Part shown: positions 57,024 through 64,000 of the stretch, piece by piece
Numbering within the stretch: the stretch's first letter is position 1
Layout: each line of letters opens with the position of its first letter
Assembly (NCBI GenBank): GCA_000721375.1
Contig: JOGW01000010.1
Span: forward strand, 1-64,000
DNA: 64,000 nt
Direction of reading: 5' to 3'
Origin: Streptomyces sp. NRRL B-3428
GTDB taxonomy: Bacteria; Actinomycetota; Actinomycetes; Streptomycetales; Streptomycetaceae
Translations under genes and position numbers: made by a program
The notes under the pieces: model-generated
The model's database searches: none
Seen by the model: only the letters and a program-made list of their open reading frames with translations
What the model was told of the DNA's origin: nothing

Positions 57024-58315
57024 CGGGCGGCCCCGTTCTCGTTGTTCTCGGGCTTTGTCAGGGAGGGCGCGGGCGCGTCGGCCGGCGCGGCGGCGGGCTG
57101 CGGAGGCACCGGGGGAGCGGCCACCGGGGGAGCGGTCACCGGGGGAGCGGTCACCGGGGCCGCGGGAGCCTGGGCGACCGGAGCGGCCGCGGGCTGCGCA
57201 TAGGGATTCGGTACGGGAGCACCCTGCTGCATCGGAGCGCCGGGCTGCACGGGAGCGCCCTGCGGCATCGCGAACGGCTGCCCGCCCTGCTGCGGCGACG
57301 GCGGCGCGTACCAGCCGTGCTGGCCCTGCCCGGGCACCGGTGCCTGGAACTGGCCCTGCGGCGGCGCCACTTGCTGCTGCAGACCGGCCTTCTGGTCGAT
57401 CGTGGAGCGGTAGTCGACGGCGCCCTGCGTCATCCGCATGTACGCCTCTTCGAGCGAGGCCTGGTGCGGGGAGAGCTCCCACAGCCGTACGTCCGAGTCG
57501 TGCGCGAGGTCGCTGATGCGCGGCAGCGCGAGCCCGGTCACGCGCAGCGCACCGTCCGCCTCGGGCAGCACATGCCCGCCGGCCTCGGTGAGTGCGGACG
57601 AGAGCTTCTCGCGCGCGGCGGGCTCGGTGTCCGGGGTGCGGACCCGGGCGAAGTCCGCGGAGTTGGCCGAGATGAAGTCCCGCACGCTCATGTCGGCGAG
57701 CATCTGGCCGCGGCCGATCACGATGAGGTGGTCGGCGGTCAGCGCCATCTCGCTCATCAGGTGCGAGGAGACGAAGACCGTACGGCCCTCGGCGGCCAGC
57801 GCCTTCATGAGATTGCGGACCCAGAGGATGCCCTCGGGGTCGAGCCCGTTGACCGGCTCGTCGAAGAGCAGCACCTGCGGGTCGCCGAGCAGAGCGGCGG
57901 CGATACCGAGCCGCTGGCCCATACCGAGCGAGAAGCCCTTGGAGCGCTTCTTGGCGACGTCCTGCAGACCGACGACACCGAGGACCTCGTCCACGCGGCG
58001 TGCCGGGATGCCGGACAGCTGGGCCAGGCAGAGCAGGTGGTTACGCGCGTGCCGGCCGCCGTGCACCGCCTTGGCGTCGAGCAGCGCGCCCACCTGGCGC
58101 GGGGCGTTGGGGAGCTTGCGGTAGGGGTGGCCGGCGATGGTGACGTGGCCGGCGGTGGGGTTGTCGAGCCCGAGGATCATGCGCATCGTCGTCGACTTGC
58201 CCGAGCCGTTGGGGCCCAGGAAGCCGGTGACGGCGCCGGGCCGCACCTGGAAGGAAAGGTTGTACACGGCCGTCTTCGCGCCATAGCGCTTAGTCAGGCC
58301 GACTGCCTCGATCAT
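57020..58315 (-). CDS. ABC ATPase with long Pro/Gln-rich tail
   Basis: This encodes 431 residues. A complete ATPase is at 1-~305: GPNGSGKSTT, GFSLGMGQRLGIAAALLGDP (atypical signature) and LLFDEPVNGLDP. About 125 residues of Pro, Gln, Ala and Val follow with tandem TAPPV repeats, not usual for these ATPases. The tail may bind a partner or the membrane. It is coupled with the following permease gene. It is clearly a paralogue of the ATPase at 59427-60401. Confidence 0.88.
   Translation of the reverse strand: MIEAVGLTKRYGAKTAVYNLSFQVRPGAVTGFLGPNGSGKSTTMRMILGLDNPTAGHVTIAGHPYRKLPNAPRQVGALLDAKAVHGGRHARNHLLCLAQLSGIPARRVDEVLGVVGLQDVAKKRSKGFSLGMGQRLGIAAALLGDPQVLLFDEPVNGLDPEGILWVRNLMKALAAEGRTVFVSSHLMSEMALTADHLIVIGRGQMLADMSVRDFISANSADFARVRTPDTEPAAREKLSSALTEAGGHVLPEADGALRVTGLALPRISDLAHDSDVRLWELSPHQASLEEAYMRMTQGAVDYRSTIDQKAGLQQQVAPPQGQFQAPVPGQGQHGWYAPPSPQQGGQPFAMPQGAPVQPGAPMQQGAPVPNPYAQPAAAPVAQAPAAPVTAPPVTAPPVAAPPVPPQPAAAPADAPAPSLTKPENNENGAAR
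57108..57160 (-). repeat. 15-nt tandem repeat in ATPase tail
   Basis: About three and a half copies of ACCGGGGGAGCGGTC (plus-strand sequence) encode the TAPPV units of the ATPase tail. Confidence 0.85.
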
Positions 58316-58652
58316 GCTGCACCCATCGACAGGTCAGGAACAGATAGGTCGGGGCACACGGAAAAAGTTCGTCCCCCTTGGAGCTAAGGAGGATAACTAG
58401 CCGTTGACGGTTCCGGCCATGCGCGACGGCCGCTATCCGGGAAACCTCAGGGATCACTCGGGCAACTTCGGTACTTTCGGCTGCGTACGGGATGAAGCGC
58501 CCGCTCGCGTACGGGGGTGCGGTCCGTCTTCGGGCAGCGGCACCTCGTGATCGCGATCGTCCCGGATGAGGACCCGGCGCGGGAACCCACGGTGTGCTTC
58601 AGGCCGCGCGCGGGGCATGTGGACGCAAACGGAAGGGCGGCCCGGGGACGGG
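58316..58652 (-). other. Intergenic region between the two exporter operons
   Basis: This 337-bp gap should hold the promoter of the first ATPase gene. CTAGTTATCC on the minus strand (58400-58391) is the AT-richest possible -10. No gene or strong terminator is seen. Confidence 0.4.
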
Positions 58653-59423
58653 CTAGGCGTCCCGCTTCTTCAGGAGCAGATAGCCGACCGCCAGCGCCAC
58701 GACCACCCACGCCAGCATGATCGCGAAGCCACCCCACGGCCCGTACGGGGTGTCGTCGTCGAAGGGCTTGACGACCTGCATGATCTTCTGGCCCGCCTGG
58801 TCCGGCAGATAGCGCGCGACCTTCTTCGTGGCCGAGACCGAGCCGAGGATCGGCGAGATCAGGAAGAACAGCGGCATCAGGATGCCGAGCGAGAGCATCG
58901 GGCTGCGCAGGATCGACGCGACGCCCATCGAGAACGCCGCGACCAGCGTCATGTAGAGACCGCCGCCGATCACCGCACGCAGCACGCCCGGGTCACCGAT
59001 GGACACCTTGTGGTCGCCCATCATCGACTGGCCGAGGAAGAACGCCACGAAGGCGGTGATCATGCCGACCACCAGCGCGAGCGCGGTCGCGACGGCCACC
59101 TTGCTGAACAGGAACCGGCCGCGCTGCGGCACCGCGGCCAGCGAGGTGCGGATCATGCCGGTGCTGTACTCGTTGGCGACCACGAGGACGCCGAACACGA
59201 TCATCGCCAGCTGACCGAGGCCCATACCGGCGAAGCTGATCGAGGTGGCGTCGAAGGTGATCTTCTCCTTCGCGTCCAGCTTGTCGAAGTCACTCGTCGC
59301 GAAGTACGAGATCAGCATGCCGAGGCCGATGGTGAAGACCATCGCGAGCAGCAGCGTCCACGGTGTCGAGGCCACCGACTTGATCTTGGTCCACTCCGAC
59401 TTGAGTACCCGCGTCGAAGACAT
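58653..59423 (-). CDS. ABC-2 permease of second tandem exporter
   Basis: This encodes 256 residues with six membrane helices. RVLKSEWTKIKSVASTPWTLLLAMVF, VVANEYSTGMIRTSLAAVPQRGRFLFSKV and the KKRDA end are very similar in layout to the first permease but lack its Pro/Gln N-terminus. It lies 4 bp after its ATPase stop. Confidence 0.87.
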   Translation of the reverse strand: MSSTRVLKSEWTKIKSVASTPWTLLLAMVFTIGLGMLISYFATSDFDKLDAKEKITFDATSISFAGMGLGQLAMIVFGVLVVANEYSTGMIRTSLAAVPQRGRFLFSKVAVATALALVVGMITAFVAFFLGQSMMGDHKVSIGDPGVLRAVIGGGLYMTLVAAFSMGVASILRSPMLSLGILMPLFFLISPILGSVSATKKVARYLPDQAGQKIMQVVKPFDDDTPYGPWGGFAIMLAWVVVALAVGYLLLKKRDA

Positions 59424-59426
59424 CGG

Positions 59427-60401
59427 TCACTGCTCCTTCTTGTGCGACCACTGGTCATTCGACTGCTGCCAGCCGGAGGTGTCGGGCGCGCCCGTGTCGG
59501 AGTGCGCGTGATACTCCACGGACTCGGCCGTGAGCTGCATGAACGCTTCTTCCAGCGAGGCCTGCTGCGGGCTCAGTTCATGGAGTACGAGGCTGTGCTG
59601 GGCGGCGAGCTCACCGAGCCGCTCCACCGGCGTGCCGTCCACTTCGAGCGTGCCGTTGCCGGCCTCGACGACCGTGATGCCCTCGGCGTGCAGCACGTCG
59701 CGCAGCCGCTCCTGCTGGGGGGAGCGGAGGCGGGCGTAGGACCGCGAGTTGTCGCGGATGAAGTCGGCCATCGAGGTGTCCGCGAGCAGCCGGCCCTGGC
59801 CGATGACCACGAGGTGGTCGGCGGTCAGCGCCATCTCGCTCATCAGGTGCGAGGAGACGAAGACCGTACGTCCCTGGGCCGCGAGCCCCTTCATGAGGTT
59901 GCGGATCCAGTGGATGCCCTCGGGGTCGAGCCCGTTGACCGGCTCGTCGAACATCAGGATCTGCGGGTCGCCGAGCAGCGCGCCCGCGATACCGAGGCGC
60001 TGGCCCATACCGAGCGAGAAGCCCTTGGCCTTCTTCTTGGCCACGGCGGTCAGACCGACGGTGTCGAGCACCTCGCGTACGCGGCTGTCAGGAATGCCGT
60101 TGGACTGGGCCAGGCACAGCAGGTGGTTGTACGCGCTGCGGCCGCCGTGCATCGCTTTGGCGTCGAGCAGGGCGCCGATGTACCTCAGCGGGTGCTTGAT
60201 CTGCGCGTAGTGCCGACCGTCGATCCGTACGTCGCCCGCGGAGGGGTTGTCGAGGCCGAGCATCATGCGCATGGTGGTCGACTTGCCCGCGCCGTTCGGG
60301 CCGAGGAAGCCCGTGACGATCCCGGGTCTGACGGCGAACGTCAGATCGTTTACGGCCACCTTCTCGCCGTACCGCTTGGTCAGGCCCTCGAGCTCGATCA
60401 T
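59427..60401 (-). CDS. ABC ATPase of second tandem exporter
   Basis: This encodes 324 residues. GPNGAGKSTTMRMMLGLDNP, GFSLGMGQRLGIAGALLGDPQ and LMFDEPVNGLDP match the first ATPase almost block for block. A C-terminal ~20 residues are polar (SNDQWSHKKEQ). ATG 60401 starts the ABC core (IELEGLTKRYG); the longer upstream frame crosses a terminator and is not used. Together with 58653-59423 it makes the second exporter. Confidence 0.9.
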   Translation of the reverse strand: MIELEGLTKRYGEKVAVNDLTFAVRPGIVTGFLGPNGAGKSTTMRMMLGLDNPSAGDVRIDGRHYAQIKHPLRYIGALLDAKAMHGGRSAYNHLLCLAQSNGIPDSRVREVLDTVGLTAVAKKKAKGFSLGMGQRLGIAGALLGDPQILMFDEPVNGLDPEGIHWIRNLMKGLAAQGRTVFVSSHLMSEMALTADHLVVIGQGRLLADTSMADFIRDNSRSYARLRSPQQERLRDVLHAEGITVVEAGNGTLEVDGTPVERLGELAAQHSLVLHELSPQQASLEEAFMQLTAESVEYHAHSDTGAPDTSGWQQSNDQWSHKKEQ

Positions 60402-60424
60402 GCGGCCCACGCTAAAACGGGACA

Positions 60425-60457
60425 AAGCCCCCTGCCACTTGGAGTGGCAGGGGGCTT
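60425..60457 (-). terminator. Terminator after filP
   Basis: AAGCCCCCTGCCACT and AGTGGCAGGGGGCTT form a perfect 15-bp stem with loop TGG, just after the filP stop on the minus strand. Confidence 0.9.
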
Positions 60458-60492
60458 CGCCCTCGTACGGACCGTTACCGATCAACCAGTGA

Positions 60493-61425
60493 TCAACGGG
60501 ACTGCTGAGCCGGAACCCCACGCGTGACCGGCTCGTCCTCCGGCGCACCGGCGGCGGCCACGGCCGCACCGGTCAGCGTCGCGAGCATCTCGCGGACGTT
60601 GGTCAGCTGCGCGTTGATCGAGTCGCGGCGGTTCGTCAGCGCAGCGAGCTCGCGCTCCGATTCCGAGCGGATCCGGTCGGCCTTGGCGTTGGCGTCGGCC
60701 ACGATGTCCTCGGCCTGGCGCTGCGCGGTCTCCACCGTCTGGCGGGCGCGGCGCTCGGCGTCGGTACGCAGCTTCTCGGCCTCCAGGCGGAGCTGCTCCG
60801 CGCGGTGCTCGATCTCCGCCAGACGCTTCTCGGCCTTGGCCTGACGCGAGGCCAGGTCGCGCTCGGACTGCTCGCGGCGCTTGGCCAGGTTCGTCTCGAA
60901 GTCCGCGGCGGCCTGGGCGGCCTTGGCGCGGGTCTCCTCGAAGAGGGCGTCGGCCTCCTCGCGCTTCTGCTGCGCGTCCTTCTGCGCCTCGGAGCGCAGC
61001 GTCGCCGCGTCGCCCTTGGCCTTCTCGACGATCCGGACGCCCTCGTCCTCCGCCTTGGCCTTGCGGTCGGCGGCGAAGGTCTCCGCGTCATTGCGCACCT
61101 GCTGGGCCGCCGACTCGGCGAGCTCACGGTGCTGCTCGGCCGCGCGGCGGGCCTCCTCGCGCAGATCCTTGGCCTCCTCCTCGGCGAGGCGCAGGATCTT
61201 CTCGACGCGCGCGCCGAGGCCGGCGTAGGACGGCTCGGCGTCCACGACCTGGGCCTGTGCGTTCTGCGTCTCGAGGTGGAGCTCCTCGATGCGCTTTTCC
61301 AGAGCAGTGATCCGCGCCAGGGCACTGTCACGGTCGGAGACGAGCTTGGAAATGCGTTCGTCCACCTGAGCGCGGTCGTACCCACGCCGCACAAGCTCGA
61401 AGCCGTAGGGGGAAGTGTCGCTCAT
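60493..61425 (-). CDS. filP: Coiled-coil cytoskeletal protein FilP
   Basis: This encodes 310 residues. The N-terminus YGFELVRRGYDRAQVDERISKLVSDRD is the DivIVA-like/FilP family head. Nearly all the rest is long coiled coil rich in Ala, Glu, Arg and Lys. The C-terminus is disordered. FilP (SCO5396 in S. coelicolor, also 310 residues) is an intermediate-filament-like protein that supports polar growth and cell stiffness with Scy and DivIVA. The ATG lies next to scy in the same order as in that species. Confidence 0.9.
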   Translation of the reverse strand: MSDTSPYGFELVRRGYDRAQVDERISKLVSDRDSALARITALEKRIEELHLETQNAQAQVVDAEPSYAGLGARVEKILRLAEEEAKDLREEARRAAEQHRELAESAAQQVRNDAETFAADRKAKAEDEGVRIVEKAKGDAATLRSEAQKDAQQKREEADALFEETRAKAAQAAADFETNLAKRREQSERDLASRQAKAEKRLAEIEHRAEQLRLEAEKLRTDAERRARQTVETAQRQAEDIVADANAKADRIRSESERELAALTNRRDSINAQLTNVREMLATLTGAAVAAAGAPEDEPVTRGVPAQQSR

Positions 61426-61723
61426 GGGGTTCCTGTCGAATGAGACCGGTGAGGTGATAGAGGGAATCCTAGGGGCCAGGGCGGCGTGTCATCGAGCGTA
61501 TGCCGGTTTGATCTGGAGAATGCCCACCCTTTTGAGTGGCTGATCTCAAGACCGCTTGCCAGCACCAGGGTCGAACGTCCTTGTCGGGCACGGGGTTTGC
61601 GCCACCCGCCACCACGGGGACGGCGGGCCACCCGAACGAGACCATCACGGACAATCCACCAGATCGTCACTCGAACGTGGCCTGCGGCGCCAGGCCTTAC
61701 CGCGTAAGGCCTGGCCAGTGCCC
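61426..61723 (-). other. scy-filP intergenic region with scy terminator
   Basis: This 298-bp gap contains the scy terminator at 61689-61715 (CCAGGCCTTAC/GTAAGGCCTGG with an extra G-C pair). The filP promoter should be downstream of it on the minus strand. TTGAG-CTCAA near 61531-61548 is a weak inverted repeat. No gene is seen. Confidence 0.5.
61689..61715 (-). terminator. scy terminator
   Basis: CCAGGCCTTAC (61690-61700) pairs with GTAAGGCCTGG (61704-61714) around CGC, extended by one outer G-C pair. Confidence 0.85.
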
Positions 61724-64000
61724 TCAGGAGTCCGAGGACTTGCCACCCGAACGAGGGGCACCGACGCTCGCACCCGCCTTGACGCCACCGTCCTTGCCGC
61801 CGGCGCCGCCGACGGGTGACTCAAAAGACTCCAACGCCTCAAGTACGTCCTGGACACGGGAGATCTCGGCGTTGATGTCCTCACGCCGGCGCACCAGGAC
61901 ATCCAGCTCGCGCTTGCCCTCGTCGACCAGACGCTCGGCCTCGGCTTCGGCCTCGGCCTTGACCCGCTCGGCCTCGCGCAGCGTCTCGGCCTTCTTCTGC
62001 TCGGCCTCCTTGAGCAGCTGTTCGGCCTTCTTGACCGCGGCGATACGGACCTTGCCCGCCTCGGAGTTGGCGTCCGAGACCAGGTTCTTGGCCTTGGCGG
62101 TGGACTCGGCGAGCTGCTCTTCGGCGGCCTTCACGAGCGCGTCGCAGCGCTCGCCCGCCGTCTTCATCTGCTCGGCCGACTCGCGCCGTGCGCGCTCGTG
62201 CAGTTCCTCGATCTCGCCCGTGATCCGGTCGCGCAGCTCCTCGGCCCGCTCCCTTATGGCGGTGGCGTCCCGGCGTGCGCCGACGAGCAGTTCGTCCGCA
62301 TCCGTACGGGCCTTCTCCACCAGCGAGTTGCCCTCGATGGTGGCTTCCGAGACGAGGCGCTCGGCCTCCACGCGTGCCGCCCCGACCATCGTGTCGGCCT
62401 GCGCCTCCGCGTCCGTGGCGGCCTTGAGTGCCTTCTCCGCGGCGTCCGAAGTGAGCTTCTCGGCCTCGGCGACGGCCTCGGTGACCAGGGTGTCGACCTG
62501 CTCCGCGGCCTCGCTGCGGCGCTTGTTGGCGGCCTGGCGCGCCTCGTCGAGGGTGCGCTCGGCCTCCGTCTGCGCCTCGCTGCGGATCCGCTCGGCCTCG
62601 GCCACCGCGTCCGACTTGATCTGCTCGGCGGCACTGCGCGTGCGCTCGGCGTGCTGCTGCGCGGAGCCGACGTTCTCGGCGGCCTCGGCACGCAGCCGCT
62701 CCGCCTCGGTCGTGGCCTCGCCGATCAACTGGTCGGCCTGCGCGGCCGCGTCGCTGCGGATCCGGTTGGCGTCCTCGCGCGCCTCGGCGCGGGTACGGGA
62801 CGCGTCCTGGTCGGCCGAGGCGATCGCGTCGGAGGCCTCCGTACGAAGCCGCTGGGCGTGCTCGGCCGTATCGGTGCGCAGCCGCTCCGACTCCGTGATG
62901 GCTTCCGCCATGGTGCGCTCGGCGAGCGACTTGGCGGCCTCGGCCTCCTCCTGCGCCTCACGCCGTACGCGCGAGGCGTCCTCGGAGGCCCGCTCGCGCT
63001 CGGCATAGGCGTCGGCGCGTACGCGGTCCGCCTCTTCCTGCGCCTCGGTCCTGGTCCGCTCAGCAGCGTGCTCGGCGGCCGAGCGAAGACCGGTGATCTC
63101 CTCCTGGGCCTGCTCGTGCAGACCGTTCACCGAGTCCCGTACCTGCTGCGCCGTCAGCTCGGCCGCGGCCACGAGATCGGTCGCGCGCCGGTCGGCCTCC
63201 TCGACCAGGCGTACCGCCTCGGTCTGGGCCTCCTCCACCCGCTTGCGGGCGCCGGCGAGGAGCTCCTCGCTCTGCTCGCGGGCGCGCTCGCGCTCCTGGT
63301 CGGCCTCGCCGCGCGCGCCGTTGAGCAGCTCCTCGGCCTCGCGCCTGCGCCGACCCGCCTCTTCCTGCGCCTCGCGCAGCGCCTCGGCGGCCTCGGCGCC
63401 CACGCGCTCGGCGGCGGTCGCGGCCTCGGCGCGGATACGGTCCGCGCTGTCCTGTGCCTCGGCCTTCAACTGCTCGGCCTCGGCGGCCGCCTCGGTCCGC
63501 AGCCGTACGGCGAAGGACTCGCCCTCGGCGCGCGACTGCGAGGCGTCGGCCGCGGCCTCGGTGCGCAGCCGCTCGGCCTCGGTCTCGGCCTGCGACTGCA
63601 GCGCCCGGATGCGCTCGGCGGACTCCGTACGGTTGCGCTCGGTCTCCTCGGCCGCCTCACGGCGCAGCCGCTCGGCCTCGGCGCGGGCGTCGACGAGCGC
63701 GGCCTCGGCGGCGGTGATCCGCTGCTCGGCCTCGGTGTGCAGCCGGGTCAGCTCCTCGGCCGCCTCCGACTGCCGCTGCGCCACGGCCCGTTCGGTGTCC
63801 TCACGCAGCTTCTGCGCGGCCTGCTCGGCCTCCGCGGTGACCGCCTCGGCGCGCTCCTCGGCCTCCGTGCGGTGCCGCTCGGCCTCGGTACGGGTGCGCT
63901 CAAGCGTCTCCTCGGCCTGCTTGCGCAGGGTCGTGGCCCGCTCGATGGCCTCGGTGCGTACGCGCTCGGCCTCGGTGCCCGCGGCAGCCTTCAGCTCGTC
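61724..64000 (-). CDS. scy: Polarity scaffold protein Scy, C-terminal part
   Basis: 758 residues are visible; the 5' end lies beyond the window. It is almost entirely coiled coil with recurring blocks such as AERIRSEA, AERLRTEA, EEADRVRADA and AQEEA. Scy (SCO5397 in S. coelicolor, about 1300 residues) organises the hyphal tip and recruits FilP and DivIVA. The C-terminus is short and flexible (GGAGGKDGG... ending KSSDS). The frame is open to the window edge with no interruption. Confidence 0.9.
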   Translation of the reverse strand, partial: DELKAAAGTEAERVRTEAIERATTLRKQAEETLERTRTEAERHRTEAEERAEAVTAEAEQAAQKLREDTERAVAQRQSEAAEELTRLHTEAEQRITAAEAALVDARAEAERLRREAAEETERNRTESAERIRALQSQAETEAERLRTEAAADASQSRAEGESFAVRLRTEAAAEAEQLKAEAQDSADRIRAEAATAAERVGAEAAEALREAQEEAGRRRREAEELLNGARGEADQERERAREQSEELLAGARKRVEEAQTEAVRLVEEADRRATDLVAAAELTAQQVRDSVNGLHEQAQEEITGLRSAAEHAAERTRTEAQEEADRVRADAYAERERASEDASRVRREAQEEAEAAKSLAERTMAEAITESERLRTDTAEHAQRLRTEASDAIASADQDASRTRAEAREDANRIRSDAAAQADQLIGEATTEAERLRAEAAENVGSAQQHAERTRSAAEQIKSDAVAEAERIRSEAQTEAERTLDEARQAANKRRSEAAEQVDTLVTEAVAEAEKLTSDAAEKALKAATDAEAQADTMVGAARVEAERLVSEATIEGNSLVEKARTDADELLVGARRDATAIRERAEELRDRITGEIEELHERARRESAEQMKTAGERCDALVKAAEEQLAESTAKAKNLVSDANSEAGKVRIAAVKKAEQLLKEAEQKKAETLREAERVKAEAEAEAERLVDEGKRELDVLVRRREDINAEISRVQDVLEALESFESPVGGAGGKDGGVKAGASVGAPRSGGKSSDS

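Noticed and set aside
59427..60569. Longer start for the second ATPase gene
   Set aside because: The extra frame crosses the perfect filP terminator and part of filP; the ABC core begins at 60401.

Overview
The window is about 64 kb of very GC-rich DNA with strong G/C third-position bias, frequent GTG/TTG starts and the gene order of a Streptomyces chromosome core. It holds hom-thrC-thrB-rho, an LCP gene, rpmE-prfA-prmC, a Sua5 gene, glyA, a wecA-like gene, the complete atp operon, chiC-chiR-chiS, nucS and filP-scy. I name no species. No rRNA, CRISPR array or intact insertion sequence was seen. One tRNA gene is present.

Region 1 (1-14035) is the more variable part. It carries a small secreted protein, a Cys-based phosphatase, a NERD protein and a bacterial end-joining module in which a ligase and a LigD-type polymerase are separate translationally coupled genes divergent from ku. 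A methyltransferase and a response regulator follow, then tRNA-Arg(CCG). Next to the tRNA lie two orphan genes with looser codon use. A divergent EamA exporter/MarR pair shares a striking double-palindrome operator. An F420-type oxidoreductase and a Tat-exported sulfite-oxidase-like enzyme follow, the latter behind a cysteine-ending leader peptide, and then a DUF1963 protein. Short tandem repeats are unusually common here.

Region 2 (14036-30939) is housekeeping. It has the aspartate-family amino acid genes (nrtL, lysA, hom, thrC, thrB), transcription and translation termination (rho, rpmE, prfA, prmC), tRNA modification (Sua5/TsaC), a phosphatase-like protein lacking its catalytic cysteine, a serine hydroxymethyltransferase and a WecA-type glycan initiator. 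An LCP glycopolymer ligase gene also lies here.

Region 3 (30940-39675) is atpI-BEFHAGDC plus a DUF2550 gene. A GC-rich hairpin sits between atpD and atpC and a perfect 21-bp stem lies after atpC.

Region 4 (39676-49668) holds secreted chitinase chiC behind the textbook 12-bp direct repeats and the chiS/chiR two-component genes. A VOC protein follows, with a likely overlooked 36-residue ORF in front of it, divergent from a TetR gene. A PduO-type cobalamin adenosyltransferase, an ABC-2 exporter with its own TetR, and 3-hydroxybutyryl-CoA dehydrogenase complete it.

Region 5 (49669-64000) has a STAS antagonist followed by a membrane-anchored STAND-like NTPase with an outer Pro-Thr tail, then nucS, an SCO5389-family protein, a luciferase-like oxidoreductase and a small zinc-ribbon-like protein. 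Two tandem ABC-2 ATPase/permease pairs precede filP and scy, which encode cytoskeletal coiled-coil proteins for polar hyphal growth. Scy runs off the right edge.
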